From Geobacteraceae bacterium (lineage in GTDB: Bacteria > Desulfobacterota > Desulfuromonadia > Geobacterales > Geobacteraceae): a DNA stretch of 44,754 bases. The translations under genes were made by a program, and so were the position numbers. Below, one piece after another: positions 1 through 8,484 of the stretch (within the stretch, counting starts at the first letter, position 1; every line of letters starts with the position of its first letter). The notes beneath the pieces are model-generated. The model was given only the letters and a program-made list of their open reading frames with translations. It ran no database searches and was not told where the DNA came from. The stretch is from positions 1 through 44,754 of the forward strand of contig JAMPXD010000007.1 in NCBI GenBank assembly GCA_023701365.1, read 5' to 3'.

Positions 1-2
1 CG

Positions 3-1745
3 ATGGGGTGCTACGACGACCTCGATCTCGGGGATACCTTCTTCCTCTGGGGGGCCAACATGGCCGAGGCGCATCCGGTGCTGTTCTCCCGCCTGCTCGA
101 CAACAAGCTGAAAAATCCCGCTGTAAAGATCATCGACCTCGCCACCCGGCGGACCCGCACCACCCAGTTGTCCGACATGTACGTGCCGTTCCGGCCCCAG
201 ACCGACCTGGCGCTCCTGAACGGGATCGCCCATGTCATCGTTCGGGAAAAGCTCTACGACGACGCGTTCATCCGCAAGCACGTCGTCTTCAAGAAGGGGA
301 AGGAGAACATCGGCTACGGCCTGGAGGACAAGTTCAAGTTCGATGACGAGCCGAAGGGGATCACCTTCGAGGAGTACCAGGAGTACCTGAAGACCTACAC
401 CCCGGAGCATGTCTCCAGGCTCTCCGGGGTCCCGGCCGAAACGGTGGTCGAGCTGGCGCGCATGTACGCCGACCGCAAGCGCAAGGTCAACACCCTCTGG
501 ACCATGGGGTTCAATCAGCACTCCCGCGGCACCTGGGTCAACAACCTGGCCTATAACCTCCACCTCCTCACCGGCAAGATCGGTCGTCCCGGCGAGAACC
601 CGCTGTCGCTCACCGGCCAGCCCTCCGCTTGCGGCACCGCCCGCGAGGTGGGGACCTTCGGCCACCGGCTCCCCGCCGACATGGTGGTGATGAACCCGGA
701 GCACCGGGAGAAGACGGCCAAAATCTGGGGGGTCCCGGCCGCGAAGATCCCGGCCAAGCCGGGCCCGCACGCCACCGAGATGTTCAAGGCCCTTGACCGG
801 GGCGACATCAAGGTGATGTGGATCCAGGTGACCAACCCGTTCCAGTCGGCCCCCAACCTCAGCCGCTACCGCAAGGGGGCCCGCAAGGAGGGGCGCTTCA
901 TCGTGGTCTCCGACATCTACCCGACCCGTTCCACGGAGCTCGCCGACGTGATCCTCCCCTCCGCCTCCTGGGTGGAGAAGGAGGGGATGTTCGGCAACAC
1001 CGAGCGCCGCAACCAGCACTGGTTCAGGATGGTGGAGCCCCCCGGCGAGGCGAAGAACGACCTGTGGCAGACCATGGAGCTGGCGCGACTGCTCGGCCAC
1101 GGCAACCTGTTCCCCTACAAGGAGGTGGAGCGGGAGATGTGGGAGGAGTACCGCCAGTTCACCATCGGCACCGGCAAGGACCTGGCCCCGTACGAGGCGT
1201 ACGTCAAGGCGCGCGGGCTGCGCTGGCCGGTGATCGACGGCAGGGAGACCCTCTGGCGCTACGCCGAGGGGCACGACCCCTACGTGAAGAAGGGGGAGGA
1301 GCTCAGGTTCTACAAGAACAAGGCGGCCGACGGCAAGGCGGTCATCTGGGCCCGCCCCTACGAGCCGGCCGCCGAGTCCCCCGACGGGGAGTACCCCTTC
1401 TGGCTCTGCACCGGCCGGGTGCTGGAGCACTGGCACACGGCGACCATGACCGGCCGGGTCCCCGAGCTGAAAAGGGCCTATCCCGCGGCGGTGGTGGAGA
1501 TCCATCCCGAGGACGCGAAAAGGCTCGGGCTGAGGAACCGGGACAAGGTGCGGCTCTCCTCGCGGCGGGGCACCATAGTGCTGCCGGCGGAGCTGAACGG
1601 CAGGGGGAAACCGGAGAAGGGGAACGTCTTCGTCGCCTTCTTCGACGAGACCAAGCTGATCAACGAGCTCTGCATCGACGCCTACTGCCCGATCTCCAAG
1701 GAGCCGGATTACAAGAAGTGCGCGGTGAAAATCGAAAAGGCGTAA
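3..1745 (+). CDS. napA: Periplasmic nitrate reductase catalytic subunit NapA (5' truncated by window edge)
   Basis: This is the C-terminal 580 residues of a molybdopterin oxidoreductase that reduces nitrate to nitrite in the periplasm. The frame is open from the first bases, so the start, the Tat signal and the N-terminal [4Fe-4S]/Mo-ligand region lie outside the window. Family hallmarks include FLWGANMAEAHP, TGKIGRPGENP, the LTGQPSACG segment, SASWVEKEGMFGNTERR, and the C-terminal molybdopterin-dinucleotide domain with LCTGRVLEHWHTATMTGR. The WHTATMTGR and FGNTERR signatures point to NapA rather than formate dehydrogenase. It is followed by napB, a napF-like ferredoxin and an octaheme nitrite reductase, which fits nitrate reduction to ammonium. 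The NapA call is strong; only the missing 5' part prevents a check of the cofactor ligands. Confidence 0.93.
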   Translation: MGCYDDLDLGDTFFLWGANMAEAHPVLFSRLLDNKLKNPAVKIIDLATRRTRTTQLSDMYVPFRPQTDLALLNGIAHVIVREKLYDDAFIRKHVVFKKGKENIGYGLEDKFKFDDEPKGITFEEYQEYLKTYTPEHVSRLSGVPAETVVELARMYADRKRKVNTLWTMGFNQHSRGTWVNNLAYNLHLLTGKIGRPGENPLSLTGQPSACGTAREVGTFGHRLPADMVVMNPEHREKTAKIWGVPAAKIPAKPGPHATEMFKALDRGDIKVMWIQVTNPFQSAPNLSRYRKGARKEGRFIVVSDIYPTRSTELADVILPSASWVEKEGMFGNTERRNQHWFRMVEPPGEAKNDLWQTMELARLLGHGNLFPYKEVEREMWEEYRQFTIGTGKDLAPYEAYVKARGLRWPVIDGRETLWRYAEGHDPYVKKGEELRFYKNKAADGKAVIWARPYEPAAESPDGEYPFWLCTGRVLEHWHTATMTGRVPELKRAYPAAVVEIHPEDAKRLGLRNRDKVRLSSRRGTIVLPAELNGRGKPEKGNVFVAFFDETKLINELCIDAYCPISKEPDYKKCAVKIEKA

Positions 1746-1753
1746 TACAGATG

Positions 1754-1820
1754 GGAAGCCTGAAGAGCGGAAGCGCGGAAGTCAAGATCAACTTCCGCTC
1801 TTTCGCTCTTCCGTGCTTCC
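1754..1820. repeat. Long imperfect inverted repeat between napA and napB
   Basis: Two arms of about 29 bases (1754-1782 and 1791-1820) built from GGAAG/GCGGAAG words pair around the loop CAAGATCA with only a few mismatches. No T-run follows, so this is not a standard terminator. It could protect napA mRNA from 3' decay or set different napA and napB levels. The same word style recurs near 25820-25855. Confidence 0.75.
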
Positions 1821-1843
1821 TCTCTACTAACAGGAGGAGAAAG

Positions 1844-2137
1844 ATGAATTATTTGATCCGGATTCTGGCAGTTGCAGCGCTGATGAGCTTCCCGGCGTTG
1901 CCGGCGCTGACCGCCGAGGGAGTGCCGACCGAACAGGAGATCCGGCAGGCCGAGGGGGAACCGCCGGTGATCCCGCACCGGGTAAAAGACACCGACATCG
2001 CCGGTGATTGCCTGAAGTGCCACGAGAAGGGGAAGAAGGGCGCCCCGGTGACCTCTCATCCCGAGCGCAAGAGCTGCACCCAGTGCCATGTCCGGGGAGA
2101 GGTCAAGGCGTCGAAGCGGGCAAATAAGCGAAAATGA
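1844..2137 (+). CDS. napB: NapB-like diheme c-type cytochrome
   Basis: A 97-residue exported cytochrome c. It has an N-terminal signal peptide (hydrophobic ILAVAALMSFPALPAL, cleavage near LTA-EG) and two CxxCH heme sites, CLKCH and CTQCH. The IPHRVKD segment before the first heme and CTQCHV at the second match the NapB family, the electron-transfer subunit of periplasmic nitrate reductase. It is short for NapB (usually about 130-150 residues), mainly because the inter-heme segment is trimmed. The start ATG has the strong ribosome-binding site AGGAGGA at 1832-1838. The same frame is open far upstream inside napA, but that part is only a shadow of napA. Its stop overlaps the next ATG as ATGA. 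Confidence 0.85.
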   Translation: MNYLIRILAVAALMSFPALPALTAEGVPTEQEIRQAEGEPPVIPHRVKDTDIAGDCLKCHEKGKKGAPVTSHPERKSCTQCHVRGEVKASKRANKRK

Positions 2138-2676
2138 CCATGGACCGCAAGACCTTTCTCAAGAAGGGGATACTCTCCCTTGGGGAGATGTTTCTCCACC
2201 CCGGCTCCCTCATGGCGGGGCCGGCAGAGGAAGAGCCGTTGCGCCCTCCCGGTTTCGCTGAGGAAGCGGTCGCTTCCTGCGCCGGATGCGACCGCTGTCT
2301 GAACGCCTGCCCCGGGGAGCTGCTGTTGAAACGGGAAGGGATCGAAGGGCCTCTTTTCGATCCGTCCCGCGGCGGCTGCACCTTCTGCCATCTCTGCGCC
2401 GGGGCTTGCCCCGCCGGGGTGCTGGCCTTTCCGGAGTCCGGAAAGCCGCTGCGGCTCGGCCTGGCGGTCCCCGACAACGGGCATTGCCTGGGGCAGCGCG
2501 GCGGCTGTTTCACCTGTCTTGAGCAGTGCCCGCAGGAGGCGATCACCATTGAGCCGGGACAGGGGCTCAAGGTGGATCACGACAGGTGCGACGGCTGCGG
2601 GGTCTGCGAGCATGTATGCCCGTTGGCGCCGGCGGCTTTAAGGGTTAAGCGGCTGGAAACCGTGGAAAATGCCTGA
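2134..2676 (+). CDS. napF: NapF-like ferredoxin with four [4Fe-4S] motifs
   Basis: A 180-residue iron-sulfur protein with four cysteine clusters in order: CAGCDRCLNACP, CTFCHLCAGACP, a wider-spaced CLGQRGGCFTCLEQCP, and CDGCGVCEHVCP. It begins MDRKTFLKKG, a degenerate RRxFLK-like stretch, followed by only a weak hydrophobic segment, so export is doubtful. NapF proteins help NapA maturation or electron delivery; NapG is a periplasmic relative with a true Tat signal. The first ATG overlaps the napB stop (ATGA); a second ATG two codons later is also possible. Its place between napB and the nitrite reductase supports a nitrate-respiration role. NapF is the best label, but NapG cannot be fully excluded. 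Confidence 0.75.
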   Translation: MTMDRKTFLKKGILSLGEMFLHPGSLMAGPAEEEPLRPPGFAEEAVASCAGCDRCLNACPGELLLKREGIEGPLFDPSRGGCTFCHLCAGACPAGVLAFPESGKPLRLGLAVPDNGHCLGQRGGCFTCLEQCPQEAITIEPGQGLKVDHDRCDGCGVCEHVCPLAPAALRVKRLETVENA

Positions 2677-2805
2677 ATCAGCTTTGCCGCGCTTGCAATG
2701 GCGGCATTTCCTGATTAACTAGTTCTTACAGGAATCATGAAGTAATCGGATGCGGTCGCAGCATCCGCACAAAATAACCGCGGTAGAGAAAGGAGAAGCA
2801 AGATC

Positions 2806-4416
2806 ATGGGGAACAAAAAGTTGGCCGTATTGGCCGTCGTTGGCGGAACGGCCGCCCTGCTGTCGCTGCCGGTGTTCACCTCGGCGGCAAAGGAGAAACC
2901 GGCGGCAAAGATGATCAATGACGGCAGGGGCAAATGCTACGAATGCCACGATGAGATCAAGGCGATGAAGGAAGGGTCCAGGCATGCGAAGCTAGCCTGT
3001 GCAACCTGTCACGACAAGCTCAAGGAGCACTTGGCCAATCCGGAGGTGAAGCCGGTCACCCCCATCGACCAGGCGCTCTGTGGCAAGTGCCACAAGGACC
3101 AGTACGACAGTTTCTACCAGGTGAACTACGAGAACCCCTGGAAGAAGGAGAAGAGCGCCCCGAACGGTCGCTCCCCGATGCAGGAGAAGCTCCTCGCCCA
3201 GCACGGCTTCAACAAGGAGCATAACGAGCCGCGCGGCCACGCCTTCATGGTGATCGACCAGTTCCAGGTCGACCGCTTCGCCGGCGGCCGGTTCCAGTTC
3301 AAGAAGGGGCTCTGGGGGATGGACGCTACCGGCAAGACCTGGGACGTCCTGACCGACACCGGCAAGGACCTTCCCGAGACCGCCAAGGCGGGGAACCCGA
3401 CCTGTATCCAGTGCAAGACCTCCGACCACATCCTGAAGTGGAAGTTCCTGGGTGACAAGGACCCGCGGGCCAAGTGGGACCGGACCTCGAACGTCATCGA
3501 CGTTGCCAGGGACACCAACAATCCGGTGGGGTGCATCCACTGTCACGACCCGCACGGCGCCCAGCCGCGAGTTGTGCGCGATGCCCTGATCCAGGCGGTT
3601 GACAAGGACAGGGGAGGGAACATCTTCGCCAGGGACGGCAAGACCGATCTTAAAGTGGTCGACTTCCGCGGTTTCCGCAAGATCGGCGTGATGCAGAAGA
3701 CCGATTCCCGCCAGATGTGCGCCCAGTGCCATGTGGAGTACAACTGTAACGCCGGTTCCCAGTGGAGCGACGGCGGCAAGGTGGGCTATGACAACCAGCG
3801 CACCAACCACTTCCCGCTGAAGAACGCCAAGGACCTCCTGGAGCACTACAAGAAGCTCGACTTCTTCGACTACAAGCACGAGGTGACCGGAGCGCGGCTG
3901 ATCAAGATGCAGCACCCCGAGGCGGAAGCCTATGCGGGAAGCGTCCACGACCGGGCCGGGGTCCAGTGCCACGACTGCCACATGCCGAAAGTAAAGGGGA
4001 AGAGCGGCAAGACCTTTACCACCCACGGCGTGGTCAAGCCGATCGACCACGTGAAGGAGGCGTGCCTGCGCTGCCATCCGAAGAGCACAGTGGCGCAGAA
4101 GAAGTGGATGATCGAGACCTCCCGCAATTACATCAAGGGGAAGATGCGCAAGTCCGAGTACTGGATGGGCAAGCTGATCGACAGCTACGCCAAGGCGAAG
4201 AAGGCCGGGGTCGACGAGGCGGTCCTGGCCGAGGCGCGGGCCAGGCATGAAGAGGCCCATGTCCTCTGGGAGTTCTGGACCGCCGAGAACAGCGACGGCT
4301 GGCACAACCCCGAACTGGCGAGGGAGACCCTGACCGCTTCCATCACCGCCTCGAAGGCGGGGATAGCGGCCCTCACCAAGGCGATGGAGCCGAAGAAGGA
4401 GGAGCCGAAAAAGTAG
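2806..4416 (+). CDS. Octaheme cytochrome c nitrite reductase (ammonia-forming, ONR type)
   Basis: A 536-residue secreted multiheme cytochrome with a signal peptide ending near TSA-AK. Eight heme-binding motifs are visible: C44YECH, C65ATCH, C92GKCH, C200IQCK, C243IHCH, C305AQCH, C388HDCH and C420LRCH. The fourth is CxxCK, the lysine-ligated catalytic heme of the NrfA/ONR superfamily. Three extra N-terminal hemes make it ONR-like rather than pentaheme NrfA. Probable catalytic residues are R143, Y312 (CHVEY) and H370 (QHPE). The 58-residue Tyr-His spacing equals that of Thioalkalivibrio ONR (Y303/H361). C314, two residues after Y312, sits where that enzyme has a Tyr-Cys crosslink. The role is six-electron reduction of nitrite to ammonium in the periplasm. 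The ribosome-binding site is AAAGGAG. It follows the nap genes after a 129-base gap. Confidence 0.93.
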   Translation: MGNKKLAVLAVVGGTAALLSLPVFTSAAKEKPAAKMINDGRGKCYECHDEIKAMKEGSRHAKLACATCHDKLKEHLANPEVKPVTPIDQALCGKCHKDQYDSFYQVNYENPWKKEKSAPNGRSPMQEKLLAQHGFNKEHNEPRGHAFMVIDQFQVDRFAGGRFQFKKGLWGMDATGKTWDVLTDTGKDLPETAKAGNPTCIQCKTSDHILKWKFLGDKDPRAKWDRTSNVIDVARDTNNPVGCIHCHDPHGAQPRVVRDALIQAVDKDRGGNIFARDGKTDLKVVDFRGFRKIGVMQKTDSRQMCAQCHVEYNCNAGSQWSDGGKVGYDNQRTNHFPLKNAKDLLEHYKKLDFFDYKHEVTGARLIKMQHPEAEAYAGSVHDRAGVQCHDCHMPKVKGKSGKTFTTHGVVKPIDHVKEACLRCHPKSTVAQKKWMIETSRNYIKGKMRKSEYWMGKLIDSYAKAKKAGVDEAVLAEARARHEEAHVLWEFWTAENSDGWHNPELARETLTASITASKAGIAALTKAMEPKKEEPKK

Positions 4417-4446
4417 TAAAACCGGCTTGATGTAGAACGCAAAAAA

Positions 4447-4481
4447 AGCCCGGATCGGTTAAACCGATCCGGGCTTTTTTT
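4447..4481. terminator. Bidirectional rho-independent terminator
   Basis: A 12-bp perfect stem, AGCCCGGATCGG and CCGATCCGGGCT, with loop TTAAA. It is preceded by seven A and followed by seven T, so it can work on both strands. It lies 30 bases past the nitrite reductase stop and downstream of the convergent typA. Confidence 0.95.
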
Positions 4482-4600
4482 ATGAAATGAAGCGGGCTGG
4501 CGGGAGGTCAGAACTCTTTCCGGAGCTTTCTCGGCTGCAACAGCATGCCTGCTCGCAGGGAATTCATCCCCCCCACCATGCTGCTTGACGGCTATTCCTG

Positions 4601-6409
4601 TCAGGCCCCCTTGCTCGTCCGCTTCCTCCTGTTCGGGTCGAGCTCCTTCTTCCGGAGCCGGATCGACTTGGGGGTGACCTCCACCAACTCGTCGTCGTCG
4701 ATGAACTCCAGCGCCTGCTCCAGGGTGAGGTTGCGCGGCGGCGTCAGCTTGATGGCGTCGTCCGAGCCGGAGGCGCGGACGTTGGTGAGCTTCTTCCCCT
4801 TGCAGGGGTTGACGTCCAGGTCGTTGTCCTTGGCGTGCTGGCCGATGATCATCCCGCCGTAGACCTCCACGCCGGCGCCGATGAACAGCACCCCGCGCGG
4901 CTGCAGGGCGTCCAGGGCGTAGGCGGTGGTCTCGCCGTGCTCCATGGCCATCAGCACGCCGTTCTTGCGCCCGGGAATATCTCCCCGGTAGGGGGCGTAT
5001 TCATGGAAGGTGTGGGTGAGGACGCCGGTGCCGCGGGTCTCGGTCAGCACTTCGCCGCGCAGTCCGATCAGGCCGCGGGCCGGGATCACGAATTCGAGGC
5101 GGATGGTCTCGCCCATGGGGCTCATGGCAACCATCTCCCCCTTGCGCGGCCCCATCTTCTCGATGATGGCCCCCTGGTACTCGGCCGGCACGTCCACCAC
5201 CAGGTATTCCATCGGCTCCAGCCTCTTGCCCCCCTCCTCGCGGTAGATCACCTCCGGCTTGGAAACCGCCATCTCGAAACCTTCCCGACGCATGTTCTCG
5301 ATCAGGATGGAGAGATGCAGCTCGCCGCGGCCGGAAACCTTGAAGGTGTCGGCGTTGACGGTATCCTCGACGCGGAGCGAGACGTTGGTGCGCAGCTCCT
5401 TGTCCAGCCGTTCGCGGATGTTGCGCGAGGTGACCAGCTTCCCTTCCCGGCCGGCAAACGGGGAGTTGTTGACGATGAAATTCATGGAAATGGTCGGCTC
5501 GTCGATGGAGACATAGGGGAGCGGGATCGGGTTTTCCGCGCTGGCCAGGGTCTCGCCGATACCCACCTCGTCGAAACCGGCCACGGTGATGATATCGCCG
5601 GTGCTGCCTACGGCCACATCCACCTGCTTCAGCCCTTCGTAGCCGAGGAGCTTGGAGATTCGCCCTTTGACGATGCTGCCGTCACGCTTGATATGGGCGA
5701 TGGTTTCGCCGGCTTGCACTCTTCCGTTGAACACCTTGCCGGTGGCGATCCGGCCGATGTAGTCGTTGTAGTCGATATTGGTGACCAGCATCTGGAACGG
5801 CGCATGCGGGTCGCCGCCGGGAGGGCGGACATTGCTCTCGATCACCGCGAACAGCGGCTCCATGCTGGTGGAGGCGGCATTCATGTCGAGCATGGCGTAG
5901 CCGAGCTTGGCGCTGGTGTAGACGATGGCGAAGTCGAGCTGCTCGTCCGAGGCATTGAGCTCGCAGAACAGGTCGAACACCATGTCCACCACCTCGCTGG
6001 GGCGCGCTCCCGGCCGGTCGACCTTGTTGATCACCACGATCGGCTTCAGCCCCAGGTCGAGGGATTTCTTCAGGACGAAACGGGTCTGCGGCATGGGGCC
6101 GTCGAGGGCGTCCACCAGCAGCAGCACCGAATCGACCATCTTCAGCACCCGCTCCACTTCGCCGCCGAAATCGGCATGGCCCGGGGTGTCGACGATATTG
6201 ATCTTGTAACGGCCGTGGTGGACCGACAGGTTCTTGGAAAGGATGGTGATCCCCCGCTCCTTTTCCAGGTCGTTGGAGTCCATCACCCTCTCGGTGATGG
6301 CCTCGTTCTCCCGGAAAACCCCGGCATGGCGCAGCATGGCGTCCACCAGGGTGGTCTTGCCGTGGTCTACGTGGGCGATAATGGCGATGTTTCTGATTGA
6401 TTCCTGCAT
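4601..6409 (-). CDS. typA: Ribosome-associated translational GTPase TypA/BipA
   Basis: A 602-residue translation-factor GTPase. G motifs are AHVDHGKTT near the N-terminus, [11 protein letters not shown] and [10 protein letters not shown], followed by EF-G-like domains and the BipA-specific C-terminal domain ([39 protein letters not shown]). BipA binds the ribosome and supports 50S assembly and growth under stress or cold. I start it at the ATG of [15 protein letters not shown] (6409), which has AAGGAG upstream; an in-frame ATG 36 bases further upstream would add a tail foreign to the family. It is monocistronic and diverges from the HEAT-repeat gene. The 353 bases between the two (6410-6762) hold the promoter region listed next and no gene that I can support. 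Confidence 0.97.
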   Translation of the reverse strand: MQESIRNIAIIAHVDHGKTTLVDAMLRHAGVFRENEAITERVMDSNDLEKERGITILSKNLSVHHGRYKINIVDTPGHADFGGEVERVLKMVDSVLLLVDALDGPMPQTRFVLKKSLDLGLKPIVVINKVDRPGARPSEVVDMVFDLFCELNASDEQLDFAIVYTSAKLGYAMLDMNAASTSMEPLFAVIESNVRPPGGDPHAPFQMLVTNIDYNDYIGRIATGKVFNGRVQAGETIAHIKRDGSIVKGRISKLLGYEGLKQVDVAVGSTGDIITVAGFDEVGIGETLASAENPIPLPYVSIDEPTISMNFIVNNSPFAGREGKLVTSRNIRERLDKELRTNVSLRVEDTVNADTFKVSGRGELHLSILIENMRREGFEMAVSKPEVIYREEGGKRLEPMEYLVVDVPAEYQGAIIEKMGPRKGEMVAMSPMGETIRLEFVIPARGLIGLRGEVLTETRGTGVLTHTFHEYAPYRGDIPGRKNGVLMAMEHGETTAYALDALQPRGVLFIGAGVEVYGGMIIGQHAKDNDLDVNPCKGKKLTNVRASGSDDAIKLTPPRNLTLEQALEFIDDDELVEVTPKSIRLRKKELDPNRRKRTSKGA

Positions 6410-6597
6410 GGTTCGATTGACTCCTTGCTCTGGGAAGATGGCCAAAATAAAAAGACGAGCATTTATGCCCGCCTTGGGAAAATCAACTAATTATGCCAAT
6501 TATCGGTTGATATTACAAGGTTAAATTTGAACTGCCGCCCCAGTCCGGGATTCTGCTCCGTCCAGGGCAAAGGATGACTTTCTCGGTAATGAGTAGT

Positions 6598-6626
6598 TTG
6601 TGGAAACTTTTTTAAATCTGTAGTAT
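6598..6626 (+). promoter_or_regulatory. Putative sigma-70 promoter for the HEAT/HD-domain pair
   Basis: TTGTGG at 6598-6603 and TAGTAT at 6621-6626 are separated by 17 bases in a locally AT-rich stretch, about 135 bases before the chosen ATG. The spacing is ideal but the hexamers are only moderate matches. Confidence 0.5.
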
Positions 6627-6762
6627 ATAGGACATGCGTTTCCCGGGGAGGGAGCCGGTCATCGACCCGCTCCCGGCTCCCACGGTAAATTCCCCCTCCC
6701 CTGACGGGAGGGAGCCTCTTGTGGCCCGTATCGTCATGGATTCAGGGCAAGGAGCGTCCCCT

Positions 6763-8475
6763 ATGCCGGAACAGATTGTCGCCGGGCCGAATGAAACCGT
6801 TGAAGCCCCGGAGGTGAGCAAGGAAGAGATCACCCTTGCCACCGAGGTCATGCAGGCCTTCGTGAAGACATCCAAGGGGTTCAGGATGTATCTCCCGAAT
6901 AACCCGCTCCTTGCCCGCTTCGTCGAGGAGTTGAACGGGAAGATGGGAAAACATCTCTCTCTCTATGGCGACTTCAGGCTCGATATCGACCAGTTCGAGC
7001 TGCGGTACAAGGGGAAAACCGTTTACGAGAATCGCGATCCCAAGGATAGCATGGCCTTCAAGATGTACTCCGACGGTATTCGATTCCTCATCTTCAACGA
7101 GGGGGTGGAGGAGCACGAGCTCTGCGAATTCCTCGAAATCGTCGGAAAGGACCGGCCGAGCGATCTGGATGACGACATCGTCACCCTTCTCTGGGAGAAG
7201 AACCTCCCCAATATCAGCTACGTCCTTGCCGAGGACTTCCTGGAGTTCGATTCGGCGGGAGGGGGGGCGCTCTCCGCTGAATCCCAGCAGGAAAAAATTC
7301 ACGGCATCTACCGGTCGATCGCTTCCTCGACCCCCCCCGCCGCGCCCCTCCTCATCCCCCAGAAGATCCTCGTCCTGACAGGGGAGGAGTCCGACTGGCT
7401 GAGGAAAAGCAGAGAGGCGGAAGAGAAGAGGAAGCCGCTGGATGAGGTGATTCAGATCATTTCCGCGATCCTCGTCGGGGAAAAAGATCCGGAGATGTTC
7501 GCTGAGTTTGTCGAGATCATGGCCAAGCTCACCGAAAGCCTCGCCAATGCGGGGGAAATAAAATATACCTTCAGTCTCGCCAGGTTCTTGGCAAATCTGG
7601 CCAGGAATGAAAACATCTCTCCCGCCAACAGGGGGAAGATCGACCGGTCCATGGGGCAGATATTCTCCGAGAGGACCGTGAAGGTGCTGGCCCGGATCCT
7701 CGATACTACCGAACTGGTCGCCCCGGAAGAGCTGCTGGAATTCCTCCATCTCTTCGGCAGGCCCGCGATCGGCCAGATCTGCGAACTCCTCGGCCTCCTG
7801 GAAAAGATGAAGATGAGAAAGGTTGTCATCCAGGCGCTCATCGAGATCGGCCATGACGCTCCGGAAACCTTTTTCCCGTTTCTGGCGGACCAGAGGTGGT
7901 ATGTGGTGCGGAACATGGTCTTCATCCTGGCCAGGCTCGGCACTCCCGCGGCGCTCGACCGGCTGGTGGCGCTGATGTCCCATAAGGAGCCGGCGGTAAG
8001 GAGGGAAGTCCTCAACTACCTGGAGAGGACCCCCGACGGCAAGGCCAAAACGTATATCCTCAAGTTTCTCCGGGACGAATCGAGCGCCATCAGGGTCCGG
8101 GCGCTCCAGGTGCTGGCGGGCTCCAGGTGCACCTTTGCCCTGAAGCCGATTGCCGCCATTGCCACCTCCGAGCAGTTTTCGGAAAAGGAGCTGCAGGAGA
8201 AAAAGGCGGTGTTCGAGGCAATGGGGGAACTCGGCGCGGACCAGGTGCTCCCGCTGTTCAGGGAAGTGCTGATGAAGAAGTACTGGTTCAACAAGGCAAA
8301 GGAGAAAGAATCGGTGCTCTGCGCCGTTTCAGGGTTGCTGAAGGTGCGGAGCGAGGCGGCCGTCAGGCTCCTTGAAGAAGCGCGCGCCGTCAAGGGGGAT
8401 GAGGTGCGGGAGATATTGACCCAGGCCCTCGAAACCATGACTGCCGAAAGCGGCAGGAATGTCACCGGGCCATAG
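6763..8475 (+). CDS. HEAT-repeat protein with conserved N-terminal domain
   Basis: A soluble protein of about 570 residues with no signal peptide or membrane segment. The N-terminal ~180 residues (from EITLATEVMQAFVKTSKGF to ELCEFLEIVGKDRP) form a domain that seems related to the N-terminus of the next gene's product. The C-terminal half has helical repeats of HEAT type (DAPETFFPFLADQRWYVVRN; HKEPAVRREVLNYLERTPD; DESSAIRVRALQVLAGSR), which usually act as protein-binding scaffolds. I start at ATG 6763 (MPEQIVAGPN), with AAGGA nine bases before it, rather than at the in-frame ATG 43 codons upstream. It is nine bases from the HD-domain gene, so the two are cotranscribed. The function is unknown; a scaffold for the HD protein is an inference. 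Confidence 0.8.
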   Translation: MPEQIVAGPNETVEAPEVSKEEITLATEVMQAFVKTSKGFRMYLPNNPLLARFVEELNGKMGKHLSLYGDFRLDIDQFELRYKGKTVYENRDPKDSMAFKMYSDGIRFLIFNEGVEEHELCEFLEIVGKDRPSDLDDDIVTLLWEKNLPNISYVLAEDFLEFDSAGGGALSAESQQEKIHGIYRSIASSTPPAAPLLIPQKILVLTGEESDWLRKSREAEEKRKPLDEVIQIISAILVGEKDPEMFAEFVEIMAKLTESLANAGEIKYTFSLARFLANLARNENISPANRGKIDRSMGQIFSERTVKVLARILDTTELVAPEELLEFLHLFGRPAIGQICELLGLLEKMKMRKVVIQALIEIGHDAPETFFPFLADQRWYVVRNMVFILARLGTPAALDRLVALMSHKEPAVRREVLNYLERTPDGKAKTYILKFLRDESSAIRVRALQVLAGSRCTFALKPIAAIATSEQFSEKELQEKKAVFEAMGELGADQVLPLFREVLMKKYWFNKAKEKESVLCAVSGLLKVRSEAAVRLLEEARAVKGDEVREILTQALETMTAESGRNVTGP

Positions 8476-8484
8476 GAGTTATTG

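Noticed and set aside
818-1843. Upstream extension of the napB frame through napA
   Set aside because: The frame is open by chance in GC-rich napA. The signal peptide and ribosome-binding site fix the start at 1844.
2992-4305. 437-codon minus-strand frame opposite the octaheme nitrite reductase
   Set aside because: The opposite strand has eight heme motifs in one frame; the antisense product is Val/Leu/Gly-rich with no domain.
4835-6400. Long plus-strand reading frame of 521 codons opposite typA
   Set aside because: The opposite strand codes an intact TypA. The translation is rich in His, Gly, Asp and Val without any motif, a typical antisense shadow in GC-rich DNA.
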